A stretch of DNA of 64,000 bases from Siderastrea radians (Eukaryota; Cnidaria; Anthozoa; Scleractinia; Rhizangiidae): NCBI GenBank assembly GCA_964017195.1, contig OZ024896.1:7397442-7461441 (forward strand), written 5' to 3'. Under the pieces are notes generated by a model. That model was not told where the DNA came from. It saw only the letters and a program-made list of their open reading frames with translations, and made no database searches. Every line of letters starts with the position of its first letter. Positions within the stretch are counted from its first letter, which is position 1. Shown piece by piece: positions 36,901 to 48,900 of the stretch. Position numbers and translations under genes: made by a program.

Positions 36901-39900
36901 CACAAATGGTTCCGCAGACAGCTTTGAATCCTTTCTCGTCCAATTCATTTTAGAAATTCTTTTATTTGCCACGCCCCAGCGAAACGAAATAACTTGTACA
37001 TGTACACATAAAAAACGACAAGGAGGCCTTAAGGAAACTACAAAGCTTATACATAAAAGGCCTCCTCAAAAAAGAAATGATGATTTTGTTTTCTCAAAAA
37101 AGGATACACCACAAATCACAAACGATAGAATATTTTACAATAACAACCCATATGAAAGATGCAAAATGTCACTTGAACCAACTTTTGTTTCTCTCTGAGG
37201 AACTGCCATTTTGAGGAAATTAGAAAGAGCTTAACAGTTTGACAATAATCTGACGATGCCTTCATTGATCTGTCTGTCCTTTTATTTGTCATGAGAATTA
37301 GCCAATGAGAATGCAAGACGTTTGGCAGTTATTGCACAGTCATTCCTTTGGTAAACGTACCTGTTGTCGTTCTCTAAAGTCGAGATCAGATCTTCCAGGT
37401 CTCGCTTTTCCTGACTGTCCAGGTCTCTCACGATTTGTGTTGGACTAGGGGACTGGAAAGAAGATATTGAATTGAAAATCAATATGGAAACAGAAGACAA
37501 TATAACAAGATAAATATTGATAGCGGAAGGTGAATTGAAATAGCTTACTTTGGACCCTCCTAGAGCAATCGAACTCACGATTACACCCCTAAATACCTAT
37601 TGTAATTATGTACTGCTAAAAATTATTACATCCTTCTTGAACAGTGGTATTAACAGTGAAATCGAACGTAGCCTGTGTAGCAAGCGTTTCCGTAGGTTTT
37701 TCCACCCGTTCGAGGCATTTTTCGCTTTTTGGCGGCGCGAAAATTGGGGCAAGCGCAACACTGATGGAACCACTCCACAAGAATTTAGTAAGGTTAAAAA
37801 GTGTTTGTTATTGAAACTGCTTGGAGACTCAAGAAGCTGTTGAGTAAGTTTATCAACAAATTTGTGCGTAGTTATACCTTTTTTTGGTTTCGATAAGTAA
37901 ATCTCAAGCCCTAAGTAAAACAAAGTAATTCGGAGGTCTCATTATGTTAATTTTTCACTGACGTGTGTAAAACGAGGAATACATTTCTCTGAGTCTTCTT
38001 ACAATGAGCAACCTGTCTGATATACAACTTTAAACAGCACTGCATGCACACTTTTGGTATTGTAAAAAGAAAATGATAAAAACCTGCTTTACCAGTGCAT
38101 TTATAGTATTTTTTTGTATCGCCGTCAGTCTGTGTACAGCCTTGAACCGTGAAATCGCAAGAGAGAGGAGCAAGTGACTGTATACAGGCCCAATTTTCGC
38201 ACGTTTAAAAGGCCAAAAATGCTTCAAACCTGCGGAAAGCCCTACGGAAACACTTGCTACCCAGGCTAAATAGAACCCTTCATCACCTTGAATATTAAAC
38301 AACTAATATATAGATTTAGCCAAGCCTAAACGCGGAGCGATTTCCCGCCAAGAAAAGATGGTATTCTCCACCCTCGTCGGGTTGACTTGGAACTCCCCTA
38401 CCCCTCCCCCAGAGTCTGTACGGGTGGGCGTACTCTGACGTCACAACCAAAATTCTCGGATCTCTAGGTTACCAAATTTGCTTAGCAATGGTGCTCCGCT
38501 GGCGCGCTAGAGCGCGGGCTCCACTAAAAAAGCAAGAAATGTGAAACGCAAAATATTTACCGTTGACTCCGGTTCACCTGTCAAGCTGCAGAAAGAACAA
38601 CATCAGACAACTGTTATTTAAGGGTTTATGTACTGCTACTGGATTGGTAAGCAATTATCTAGGATTTCATCCACAGACTCAAAAGTCAGAAATGCCTAAA
38701 CAGCACCACAGAAAAGAACAGCTCAGTAGCTTTCATTTGAATGGTTACACTTTAGCGTTTCATACACAGACTCAAAATTTAGAACCATACAAGTACATAG
38801 CTCATGCTTGTCGACTCTGGGAATAAAATAATAAAGACAACTTGACAAGTTACCTAATAGCGTAATACCGAATAAGACGGTGTTCATCATCCCTGTAGAT
38901 AGTGAAAGGGAAAATAAATTAACATAACAAGTCTTCGTTTAATAGCGTAATCGTTGTTGCGTGTACAAAATCAATTCATATAAACTGCAGAAGAAGAAAT
39001 TGAAGAGAGTGAGCTCACTGCAGTTATTCAATAGCTTAAGAAGTGGCAAACAGAGCCTGAAAAAAATTCAGGCTTCAACGGGATTCCAGCTCATGACCTT
39101 TGCGATAGTGGCACACACGCTCTTCCAATTGAGCTATGAAGACATTGACAGTGGGAGGCAGTCATCTTTGAGGGTTCTATCATTCTTTTCAAATATCATT
39201 GTGGCTATATGTATACATGTATGTGTGCAGGAAGTGAATTCAATCGACATATGAATTATGAATTTCGGGAAAAAAGAATTGAAAAGAGAGAAAGGAGGAC
39301 ATCATTGCAGTTGTTCAAATTGCCACTCGAAGCCTGACAAAATTCACGCCTTTGAGTGGATGTTCTTTGGGCTTGTCACTTACTGCGCTTGTCACGCAAC
39401 TGTCTATGGTGTATGAGGCTATAGAACCGGTCGAATGCTTTTGTTTCAAGCCTTTGTTTCTCGACGTCACGTATAGGGTTGCTTTGAGTGACCAGATACC
39501 AATAAATTGGCTTTAGTTTTACAGCACAGAGCATCAAAAGAAGTGGCTTTGGTGTATTTCTTACATGGTAGGTCTTGTCAGAACGGGCTGTTGCCTAGTT
39601 TGTTCCCTAGGTATTTCTTCCTCTTCTTTAGCCTCGTGATTTGCCAGTCTGAAAAGCAAAAACAAATGGAAACTTAAAATGAACTAAAATTCAACAAAAG
39701 CACAATCGAACAAATGAACGGACGAAAAAAAAAAACTCTAACAAAATTAAATAACACCCAGGAAAAAATTATCGAGCAACTTCGTAAACAGAATACAGAA
39801 TCTCTAGCGATTCTCAATGATGCACAAACCTTGCGGCGTAACTTCCCAGTTTGTCATGTGTTCCTGGAAAAACCATCACTGGCGAACCAGCATCAACAGA

Positions 39901-42900
39901 ATCTCTACAAACACAAAATAAGCCACATAATCATTTTAATGCTGTTCGTCAAGTAAAATGAGTGATCGAATATCCTTTGAGGCCCTGCTCAGTGTGATTA
40001 CAATAAGGTTATTGCTTCTCAACTTAAAGGCTTTCCCTTTTGGAGTTAAACATTGCGTGGTCTGAAGTAGCCCCTAAACTGAGTCTTTGGAACTACATAA
40101 TAAGTCTTGCCATGGACTGATGACTGACCGTGATTGAATTCATTCTTCTAGCCGGCCTTGCCTCAAGTAGCCTACTGTACAGGTGCCGTGGGGAGGGCAG
40201 GAGCGGGTGTCTGTACACGGGCTACGCAGCAATCGTAACAAATATTATAGAAAGAACTACAATGTAATTGCTTCTATTGAGTATAAGATAGGCCCACGGA
40301 TAGCATCATTTGTTGGCTCTACCTTATAGTCCTCAAGGGAAACTGAAACCTTATTACTGAAGAAGGAGCTAAAAAACTATGGGATAAGCGAAATGATTTT
40401 AGCCGGGGAAAAAAGCGCAGAGTCGAGTGTGTTGGTGTGCCGTTGTTGAAGGCCGTTGTTGATCGCTCATTACGTTAATACACAAATTTAGTCGGATTGC
40501 TCCCTTGACGAATCGCCCCAGGTACTATACCTTGCGGTACATTGGTTTTTTGTATTAAGACATCTCTTCTCCTAACATCAGAGAGTCAGCCCTAGTTGAA
40601 GTGCTATTCACGTCACGTTTTCGTCAGGGGTGATTGCATAAAATGTTCGGTGAGTGCCATAACAACATCAACCGTCCACAGAGGAATGTTTGAGCCTAAA
40701 CCATACTGTATACCCTAAATACTACATTCTTTATTCAAGCGATCTGTGTTTGGCATTCCGATGTATCAACAGGGCGAGATGTCTGGGGGCGAATTAACTG
40801 ATTCTGGCTTTTACTAACTCGTCCTCTCCTTCAGATGGTGCGGCTTCCTCCTTTTCAATGGGAATAAACCTTCCTTTGGATGGATGTTCTAGCGTCTTCT
40901 TCTTCTTCTTGCTCACTTTGTTCCGCATCACTTTGGCAAAGTCTTTGATGTCTTCTTTTTGCGTCGACTACGGGTATTAAAGGAAAAAAAATAGAATTAT
41001 TTTCTGTCAAGTGTTAGATCAATTTCTAGCAAATCCAGTCACTGTATATCGCAGTCATTACTTGACCCTTTAATTCAACCAGACCCTGATTTTTTCCCCA
41101 AACAAAAAGCTTGACCATACGAGACCACCGATAAATGAAAAAGTGCAGTCAGTGTCAAAACAAATGGCCAGTTCCAAGGTGCTTTCCTCATATTGGCATA
41201 TCCAATACACTGTACACGACGATGAAGATGACGATAACAACGATGACAATATTTGCATGGATTATGCCCTAACAACAGAGATTTTCGCAAAACTACTGTA
41301 CTTTTGTATAAAACGAGATCAGACGTCAACACACAGTCAGTGTAGAAGGCGTGTCTATCTGCCGCTATGAATCCCGTTAAGGACGGCGCCTCCTTTTGTT
41401 GCTGCGCATACGTTCTGCGCATCTCGGGGTCAATACAACAATATTCTTGCGCAGTTTATGACTACCAGAATCCAAAAAGAAAATTGGGGGTAACCACGTA
41501 TTTTTCAGAGATAATTGACCTTAAATTTGGAAAGAAATTGTCATATATTCTTTGTGTTTCAACGCTGTTTTAGAATTATGGTTGCTTAATTATCTCCGAA
41601 AAATGCGTGGTTACCCACATTTTTCTTTTCGGATTCCAATAACCCTTGCTAAGATCTACTTTTTCCCCATAGTCATAACCTTTACAAAAATACAACTGTA
41701 TTAGGAGGCACCGTCCTTAAAAGTTGTTTAGTGAAAAGGTCAACAGCTTAACGCCAGCGACGTGTTTGTTATTAAATATGGTTTGCGTTTTTCTCCTCTA
41801 AACCAATGAGAAGGATGCAAACTCTTGGAAGATGGGCTGTCTTGCATTATAAATAGGTGCCTGATCTTAGGATAGTATTTGACGTCTGACCTCCGAGGGC
41901 GCAGTTTACTCAGTATACGACTGCAGGGAAGGCCTTCGCACCTTCCCGATTTAAGCCTTTTTGAGTTAGAAATTTTCTGGTAAACTTACTTTGGGTACAA
42001 AGATTTTGGCAGGACTGTTTTAGGGTTCATAAAAAGCGAGTGTACATCAGGGTGACAGATGCATGATGAATAAAGAAAGCTCGAAGTATAAACTGTGTCA
42101 TTACACAAGGACTTTTTAAGGTTACGAACTGGGCCGTTGGACTTCTTTTCGGTCCAGTTTTAGTCTAATGGAACTTTCTTGGGTTTAAAATTTAGCCTCA
42201 TTCACATCTCTCCGTCACTAGTATACCTGAGAAGCCTCTAGGTATAAGACAAACTCACCACTAGGCAATACTCTTGAGTAGGGTGTCCTATTTTGTGCTG
42301 TTTAGTCACACGACCAGACCAGAAACATCCCTGCAAAAAAACAAGTTAAACGGTAAATGCAGCATGTAACACACATCACAAGTCTTCAACCGATAACACA
42401 CAACATTGACCAATATTGAAGATCAGTGGAAGAAACTGACCAACGATAACATAGTCTCTCTCACCTGACAAAGGTCATAATTGAAGCATTTTAAACAACG
42501 GTATCTGGTGAAAATGAACAAATATTATTAGTTATCTTTTTAAGAACATTGGGAGATTTGTTATGGTTCGTTTGAATGGCGGAATATATGAACAACAGGC
42601 CGTTCATGGACTCACCTGAAACCAACTATAGGATACATCTTACAAACATTGCATTTCGCCTCGTGTTTAACTGTGAAAAGAAACAATGTGTTTGATGGTC
42701 AGTTTTGAGTGTTTTTTTCATTTTTTATTTTTTAATTAAGTGTCGAAGTGTTCAGCTTAAATAACTAATTGTGGACAGTGTTTAAAGCTACCATATAGTA
42801 AAAGCACAGTAAGCTTTCCCCAGTGAACAGGTATTGCTAAAAGCCGTGACTAAAAAAGTACCTTTTAAAATACACGTTTTCGTGTTGTACCTGTTTCTGA

Positions 42901-45900
42901 CACTGCTAATCTGTGAAGGGTAGGAAGCCATACAATGGTTTGAGGTTCAGCAATCGTCCAGTCAATAAACTCCTCAGCAGACACTCTTTCTGGAATTGAT
43001 ACCTACAACAGAAGTACAAAATAGTGACATCGACTGAAATACATTTTAATGGTAGCACGTCACAGGCTATCTGCTATGAGCCTGGTGTAACAGTTTTCGT
43101 TCACATGCAATCAAGATTCCTTTCCATATGAAAGGCTGTAAACTACATGTAGGCCTCACTTTAAAAACGAGGCTTAAAGCAACTTGGAAGAGGCCTATAG
43201 AGAGTTTCTAATTCTGGTTGTGAAGAATTTAAATGTCAGTAGTAATAAGTGGAACACTTATTCAACACTTTCATATTAATATTGGTCAAAAATAAACTGT
43301 CATTTGGTGTAAGAGATCTAAGAGGTGTCACACCCTGCTCCAGGCCCTCACACTCACTCTAATTATGGGGAACAAAAGAACATTGACAGGAGTAATCTGA
43401 AAAAATACCATGAGTACCACCAGAAGTTAGCCTGAGAAAACAACCAACGTTTTGCGAGGTCGCCACTTGAGCCCTCCCAAAATGACGTCTGAGTAACGAG
43501 TGCAGAAATTCCATACTGCTGATGTGCACTACGCAGATCTTGGTAGTGCTTCTGATTGGTTGTGCCGCAAGGGAATTTCCTTTTAACCAAACAGAAGCAC
43601 TACCAAGTTCTGGGTAGTGCACGTCATCAGTATGGAATTTCTGTGCTCGTTACCCAGGCGTCGTTTTGGGAGGGCTCAAATGGTGACCTCGCAAAACGTC
43701 AGCTGTTTTCTCAGGCTAACCAGAATTATGCTCTCCCAAGTGTAGTTCCAGATCAAAGAAATTCTTCAGAAAAGAAAATAACTATGTTAGGTTTTGTTTG
43801 GCAGAAAACAGTGGGTTTCTGTAGTATCTTTTCTTCATACACCACCAACCTAATCTTCTGCTGCACACAATTTGAATGCTTCGAACAATTGGTACAACGG
43901 TGTTTGGGAGCTTTGAATCTAAGTGCTGAACTCACCCTCTCAAACCAGTTCCTGACAGCTGGCTTAACACTGGATCCACTGAATGCTGCACTCTCGCAAA
44001 TATATTTTGGAATCTAAATAAAATTCATGTGACAGAATTAACAAACTGTGCATTAAACACGCTTCAAATACATGTAACTTCCTTTAGCCCACGCTAGGTA
44101 TCAGCATCTAACTTCTCCTTGAGATAACTATTAAAAATATCTTCATTTATACAACAAAAGGGAAAGATCACTTCAATTCTCCAGCTGATGAAAAAACAAC
44201 ATCTCCTAAAAACTAAAATGAGAAATATCTGCAAAACTATGAGGACAACATACATTTCATATTTATTTAGGGGTTATATACATTTTAAAACTGATCCAGA
44301 CATAATAGCCACTAGCCTTATAACCATGCCATTTTAGCTGAGCAAACAATGGAATTGCTAGTTACCTGAAGCATTTCTTGCAAGAATAATTTCAGCCTTT
44401 TACTGTCCAAAAATCCTTGGTTATTACAAAGCTGTAAAAACAAGTCTGCAAAAGAACATTATCATATGATTATTGAATTGAACACAACCACCCTTGCTAT
44501 ACCAAAAAAAAATCTTAAATGGCCCACAAATTGTAAAGTGCACTGTAAATTGGCCTATAAGAATGAGCCAGCTAATGGGTCAATAAATTGGTACAAGCTA
44601 CAGGGTGTAGCTAAGTGAATTAAGCAAACAGACAACCTACTCTTAACTGTATTTTAAGCCAACTGCAGTAAATGCCACCTCTAATTCAAGCATTATTTCG
44701 GAATGCTTCATACAATGTAATTAGATATGGCAATTATAAATGTAAAGTAAACTCACAAATGTATTTCTCTTGCACCTTTTCAGAGCACATCACAGCAAGA
44801 CCAACCTTAAGTGAAAGAATGGGTACAAATCCCATCCTTCCCCTGCAGTAGTAAACAAGCTAAAGTCACGGACACAGGCAGCCCAGGTGGCCCATGTAGG
44901 TTTCGGTAGCAAGAACATGCCAGGGCAATCCACATGTGAACAGGCAACAGGTCACCCACATGTTTCTTGCACAAGGACAAGCCACAGGGAACCCACATAC
45001 AGTAGGAACAGGCCACAAGTTACCCACATGTTTCTTGCACAAGAGCAGGCCACAGGCACCTTACATAAAGTATGTCATTTTCAACAAACAAAACTACATA
45101 CACTACACAATAAGCCAAATTTCACACAACTACCACATGTCTACCAGATCGTGTCCACACAAACTAAACACACAGGTCCTTTACCATTACCTCTAAATAT
45201 TATGACTGGTCCATTACACTTATAATAGCTCGCCTAACTCCTAACTCCCCTTAAATTTAATTTAATTTTTGAATTTTGAATTTTGTTTTATATTTCTTTT
45301 GTATTGAGCTGGCAGTGTGCTGCTTTGCAGAGGTCGCTCCCTCAATTAACATATAACCTTAATAAATTTATATGTTTATTTTACTACTCACAACAAACAC
45401 CCCAATACATCAATACACACACCCCATTTTACCCCTACATTGATGCAAATCAATGTCCAATTGGGAACCCCACTAAAGGGATCCCATATTTCAACACCTA
45501 ACAATGCCACATAGGTTGCTAGATATCTATCAATGTTTTTTAATAATTTTTTTTTTTTAATAAAAGCTTACATACAGTATGTCAGGCTACAATTTACCCT
45601 ACTGGATACTGACATACTGTACAAATCCCATCCTTCCCCTGCAGCGGAAAACAAGCTAAAGTCACATTCAGGACACAGGCAGCCCAGGTGGCCCATGTAG
45701 GTTTCGGTAGCAATAACATGCCAAGGCAATCCACATGTGAACAGGCAACAGGTCACCCACATGTTTCTTGTCAGTATCCAGTACAGTAAATTGTGGCCTG
45801 ACATACTGTATGTAAGCCGCCTGTGGCCTGCTCTTGTGTAAGAAACATGTGGGTAACTTGTGGCCTGTTCCTACTGTATGTGGGTTGCCTGTGGCTTGTC

Positions 45901-48900
45901 CTTGTGCAAGAAACATGTGGGTGATCTGTTGCCTGTTCACATGTACATGTGGTCATGTAGTCTGTGGCCTGTTCTTCTGAAAAAATTATGTGGCACATAA
46001 TTTTTCCGGAAGAACAGGCCACAGACTACCCACATAGAGTATGAACAAGCCACAGGTTATCCACATGTTTCCTTCACAAGAACATGCCCCAGGCTAAACC
46101 CATAAATTCCTGTGGTACAAACAGGCCACAGGCAGCCCACAAAGGTTGGATTCTTTTTTTGTGACATGAAACAATTAATTTTTTAAACAAACGAAATATT
46201 GAAGAAAATTACGCCAAATGAAATGGAATATCCACCAACTTTCCCACTGCAAGATAAACGCCTGATAAACGTCACCTGACATGGCGGCAAAACATAAACA
46301 ATCGTCTCACCTGATATACCGTAGTGATACGGGCTCTATTGACTCAATTCAGTTTTTATTCCATGTACATGTAAGTTCCAACAGAAACAGAAAGTTCAAA
46401 AGCTATAATTACGGCAAACTATGCAAACTCTTCTTTGACAGGCAAGACAAAAGAATGCTTCTATCACAAGTTCATTGGAACCACGTGCAGGTCTGATGGT
46501 CCCGTGAATAAAACTCGCCAAGATCTTTTCATCTTTACCACTTTAATTTCCCAGCAAAACAGAGATACTTGAAGAAATAGAAATGGCATAGAAATGTATT
46601 TTGAGCAACAAATTCGCCTTTCAACAGCTGAGAAACCAATTTGCTGTCTTGACAGCTTTGAGAAGTATTCATTGCGTTACAATGTCATTCATACAAATCA
46701 TTGGAAATTTGCATACGGAATATTTGAGGTACTTGGGATAGAATTGATATGTCAAATTACCTTTTAGATCGTGGAGACTTTTTTGGTTTTCTACAAAGAA
46801 TGTTATATTCAATTGACTTCGGAAATAAATCAATGTGAAGTTTATTTTCAGCAAACAAATTACAGAAACAATTAGCAAATATGGGAAGGAGAAGAAACGG
46901 CAACTTTAAGCTAAGTCAGCGTTTAAGCTTATTTGTTTTTACCTTGGAAATCATATACAAGCTCAGATAAGTTTAGCACAGCACTGGAGCTAGGTCGCCA
47001 AATTAACATTTCTTGAGTCTTAACAAAGCTGTCGATTATTTTACTTTTACTCTGGCGAATTTCAGCGTGTTCTTGCGTGTTTATTTGCACACTTAGCGTG
47101 CGATCGATCGCACACTTAGCGTGACATCAAACACGCTAAAAGAAACAAAAGAACAAGTGTGCTAAACTTTTCCAAAACAAAACAAGTGTGTTCTTCTTTG
47201 TTTTGCCAATTAATTTATGCACATATCCGTGTCTTAAAACACACTAAGTGTGTTGTGCAAGCGTGTTGTGAGCGTGCTATCACCTTTAGCATCAAAGTCC
47301 TATGGAGGGTCACAAACAACTAGGAGTATTATGAACACTCTCCCTAGGACTGGATACTAGTCCAGGTTACATGTATGCAAAGCACTTTGACAAGTTTCTA
47401 TCATGTTTCCCTGGAACCCATATTAATTCCAATGATTCAAAATCAGAGGGCCACACGTTTGTAAATCATAACACTGTCAAGAGTCACACTCATTAAACAA
47501 AGTTGATTATTAAAAAATATACCTACTAATATTGGGCGATTCCAGAAAATATCCGTACCATACCACGGACGGCTTCCATATTTTAACCCCCCTTGCCTTC
47601 AGAATTTCCAAAATGCGTTATCCCCCCATGCCCTCCGAGTTCCATAATCGTAAACCCCCCCCTCCCGTTCAGATTTTCATTTTTTCGTCAGACCCTTAAG
47701 GCCACTAATTTGCCCAATTTCGGTTATTTTATGGAAAAATATTTCTAATTACTCTACTTCTGTTCCGTACAAGTACAACTGGTTATAGAGGGAGTTGTCC
47801 TGACTCTGAAAGTTCTGGAATGAAAATTTTTTAAAAAAATTAAACGTTTTCTCCTTACCGCTGTTCAACAGACTCAACCTTAGTTAACTTTACATTGCCC
47901 CAAACTGGTAAAGAACATTAAAATAAGAATATCGTGTGATGAACGTGTGTCCTCGCGGAAGATTTTACGATCGAGTGTATTTTGTTTCCGCCATCTTGAA
48001 TTTGAGCCATCGGGGTCAGCAGTCACTCCCAATCTCACGAGCTTAAAATGGCGTCCTCGGTCAAAAACAAAACATGTTTCGCACTGAAATTATGAAAAAT
48101 TTATATATAACCTATGAGGTCGCTTTGAAAAAAAAGAACGATGTTTTTAGCGTGTACGAGAATTGAAAAACGGTGAGTCTACATAAAAAGGTTCTTAAAA
48201 ACCTGTCAAATGATTATACTTGTATTCCAGAAACCGCTTTATCGTGTTATTCGGTGTTAAGGACGCACTATACAAAAATAAATCTTTCACAATTTAGCCG
48301 AAACGGAAATGGTATGATTATTTACTTTCCTTGAGCATCTCCTTTGACTTCAGATTCTCCAAAATGACTCCAAAATTTGTGAAGCACGAGACAAAGTGAC
48401 TTCTGAACCGAAAAATTTGAGTTTGCACGGAACTCTGATTGCCTTTTTGACTTGAAAACACTCATATGACCTAACGAACAGGAATTTATTCCCCCTTCCG
48501 ATCCCCTTGCTTCTGATAATCATGCTGGGGATTTTATGTTACGTAATGGGCCATTTCCCGAAATTGGCGCGAAGTGCAAAATCCGACAGGCGTGTCGCAG
48601 GCGCCCCTTAGAAAGGGACTGGCGCGAGTTTTCGACGTTCATACAACGGGAGTACAAGAAATGTACAAGCGGTAAGAAACATAGATTTTTCATATTTTAT
48701 TAATCGATCAGACAAGAAATTAACCAACGTAAGGCCTCTGGAGCTTAAAATACAACCTAAATTTTGTCAGTTTTCCTAATGAAAACGAACACATGCCTGT
48801 CGATCGATGCTTGACTTGTATTCTGCTTCCGCGGCGCGGTCGTCTGCAATGTCGCCAGTTCGTGCTCTATTTACAAACTGATTTAAAACGTCCATAAAAA

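Noticed and set aside
39060..39140. Possible tRNA gene on the minus strand
   Set aside because: The A box is good, but the B box and stems are decayed and a SINE body is attached.
44860..46140. CRISPR-like spaced repeats
   Set aside because: Units are long, diverged, occur in both orientations and lie in a eukaryotic intron.
46281..46496. 71-codon plus-strand ORF starting MAAKHKQSS with a GTAAGTT inside
   Set aside because: No domain, no partner exon and no clear promoter. It sits in a dystrophin intron.
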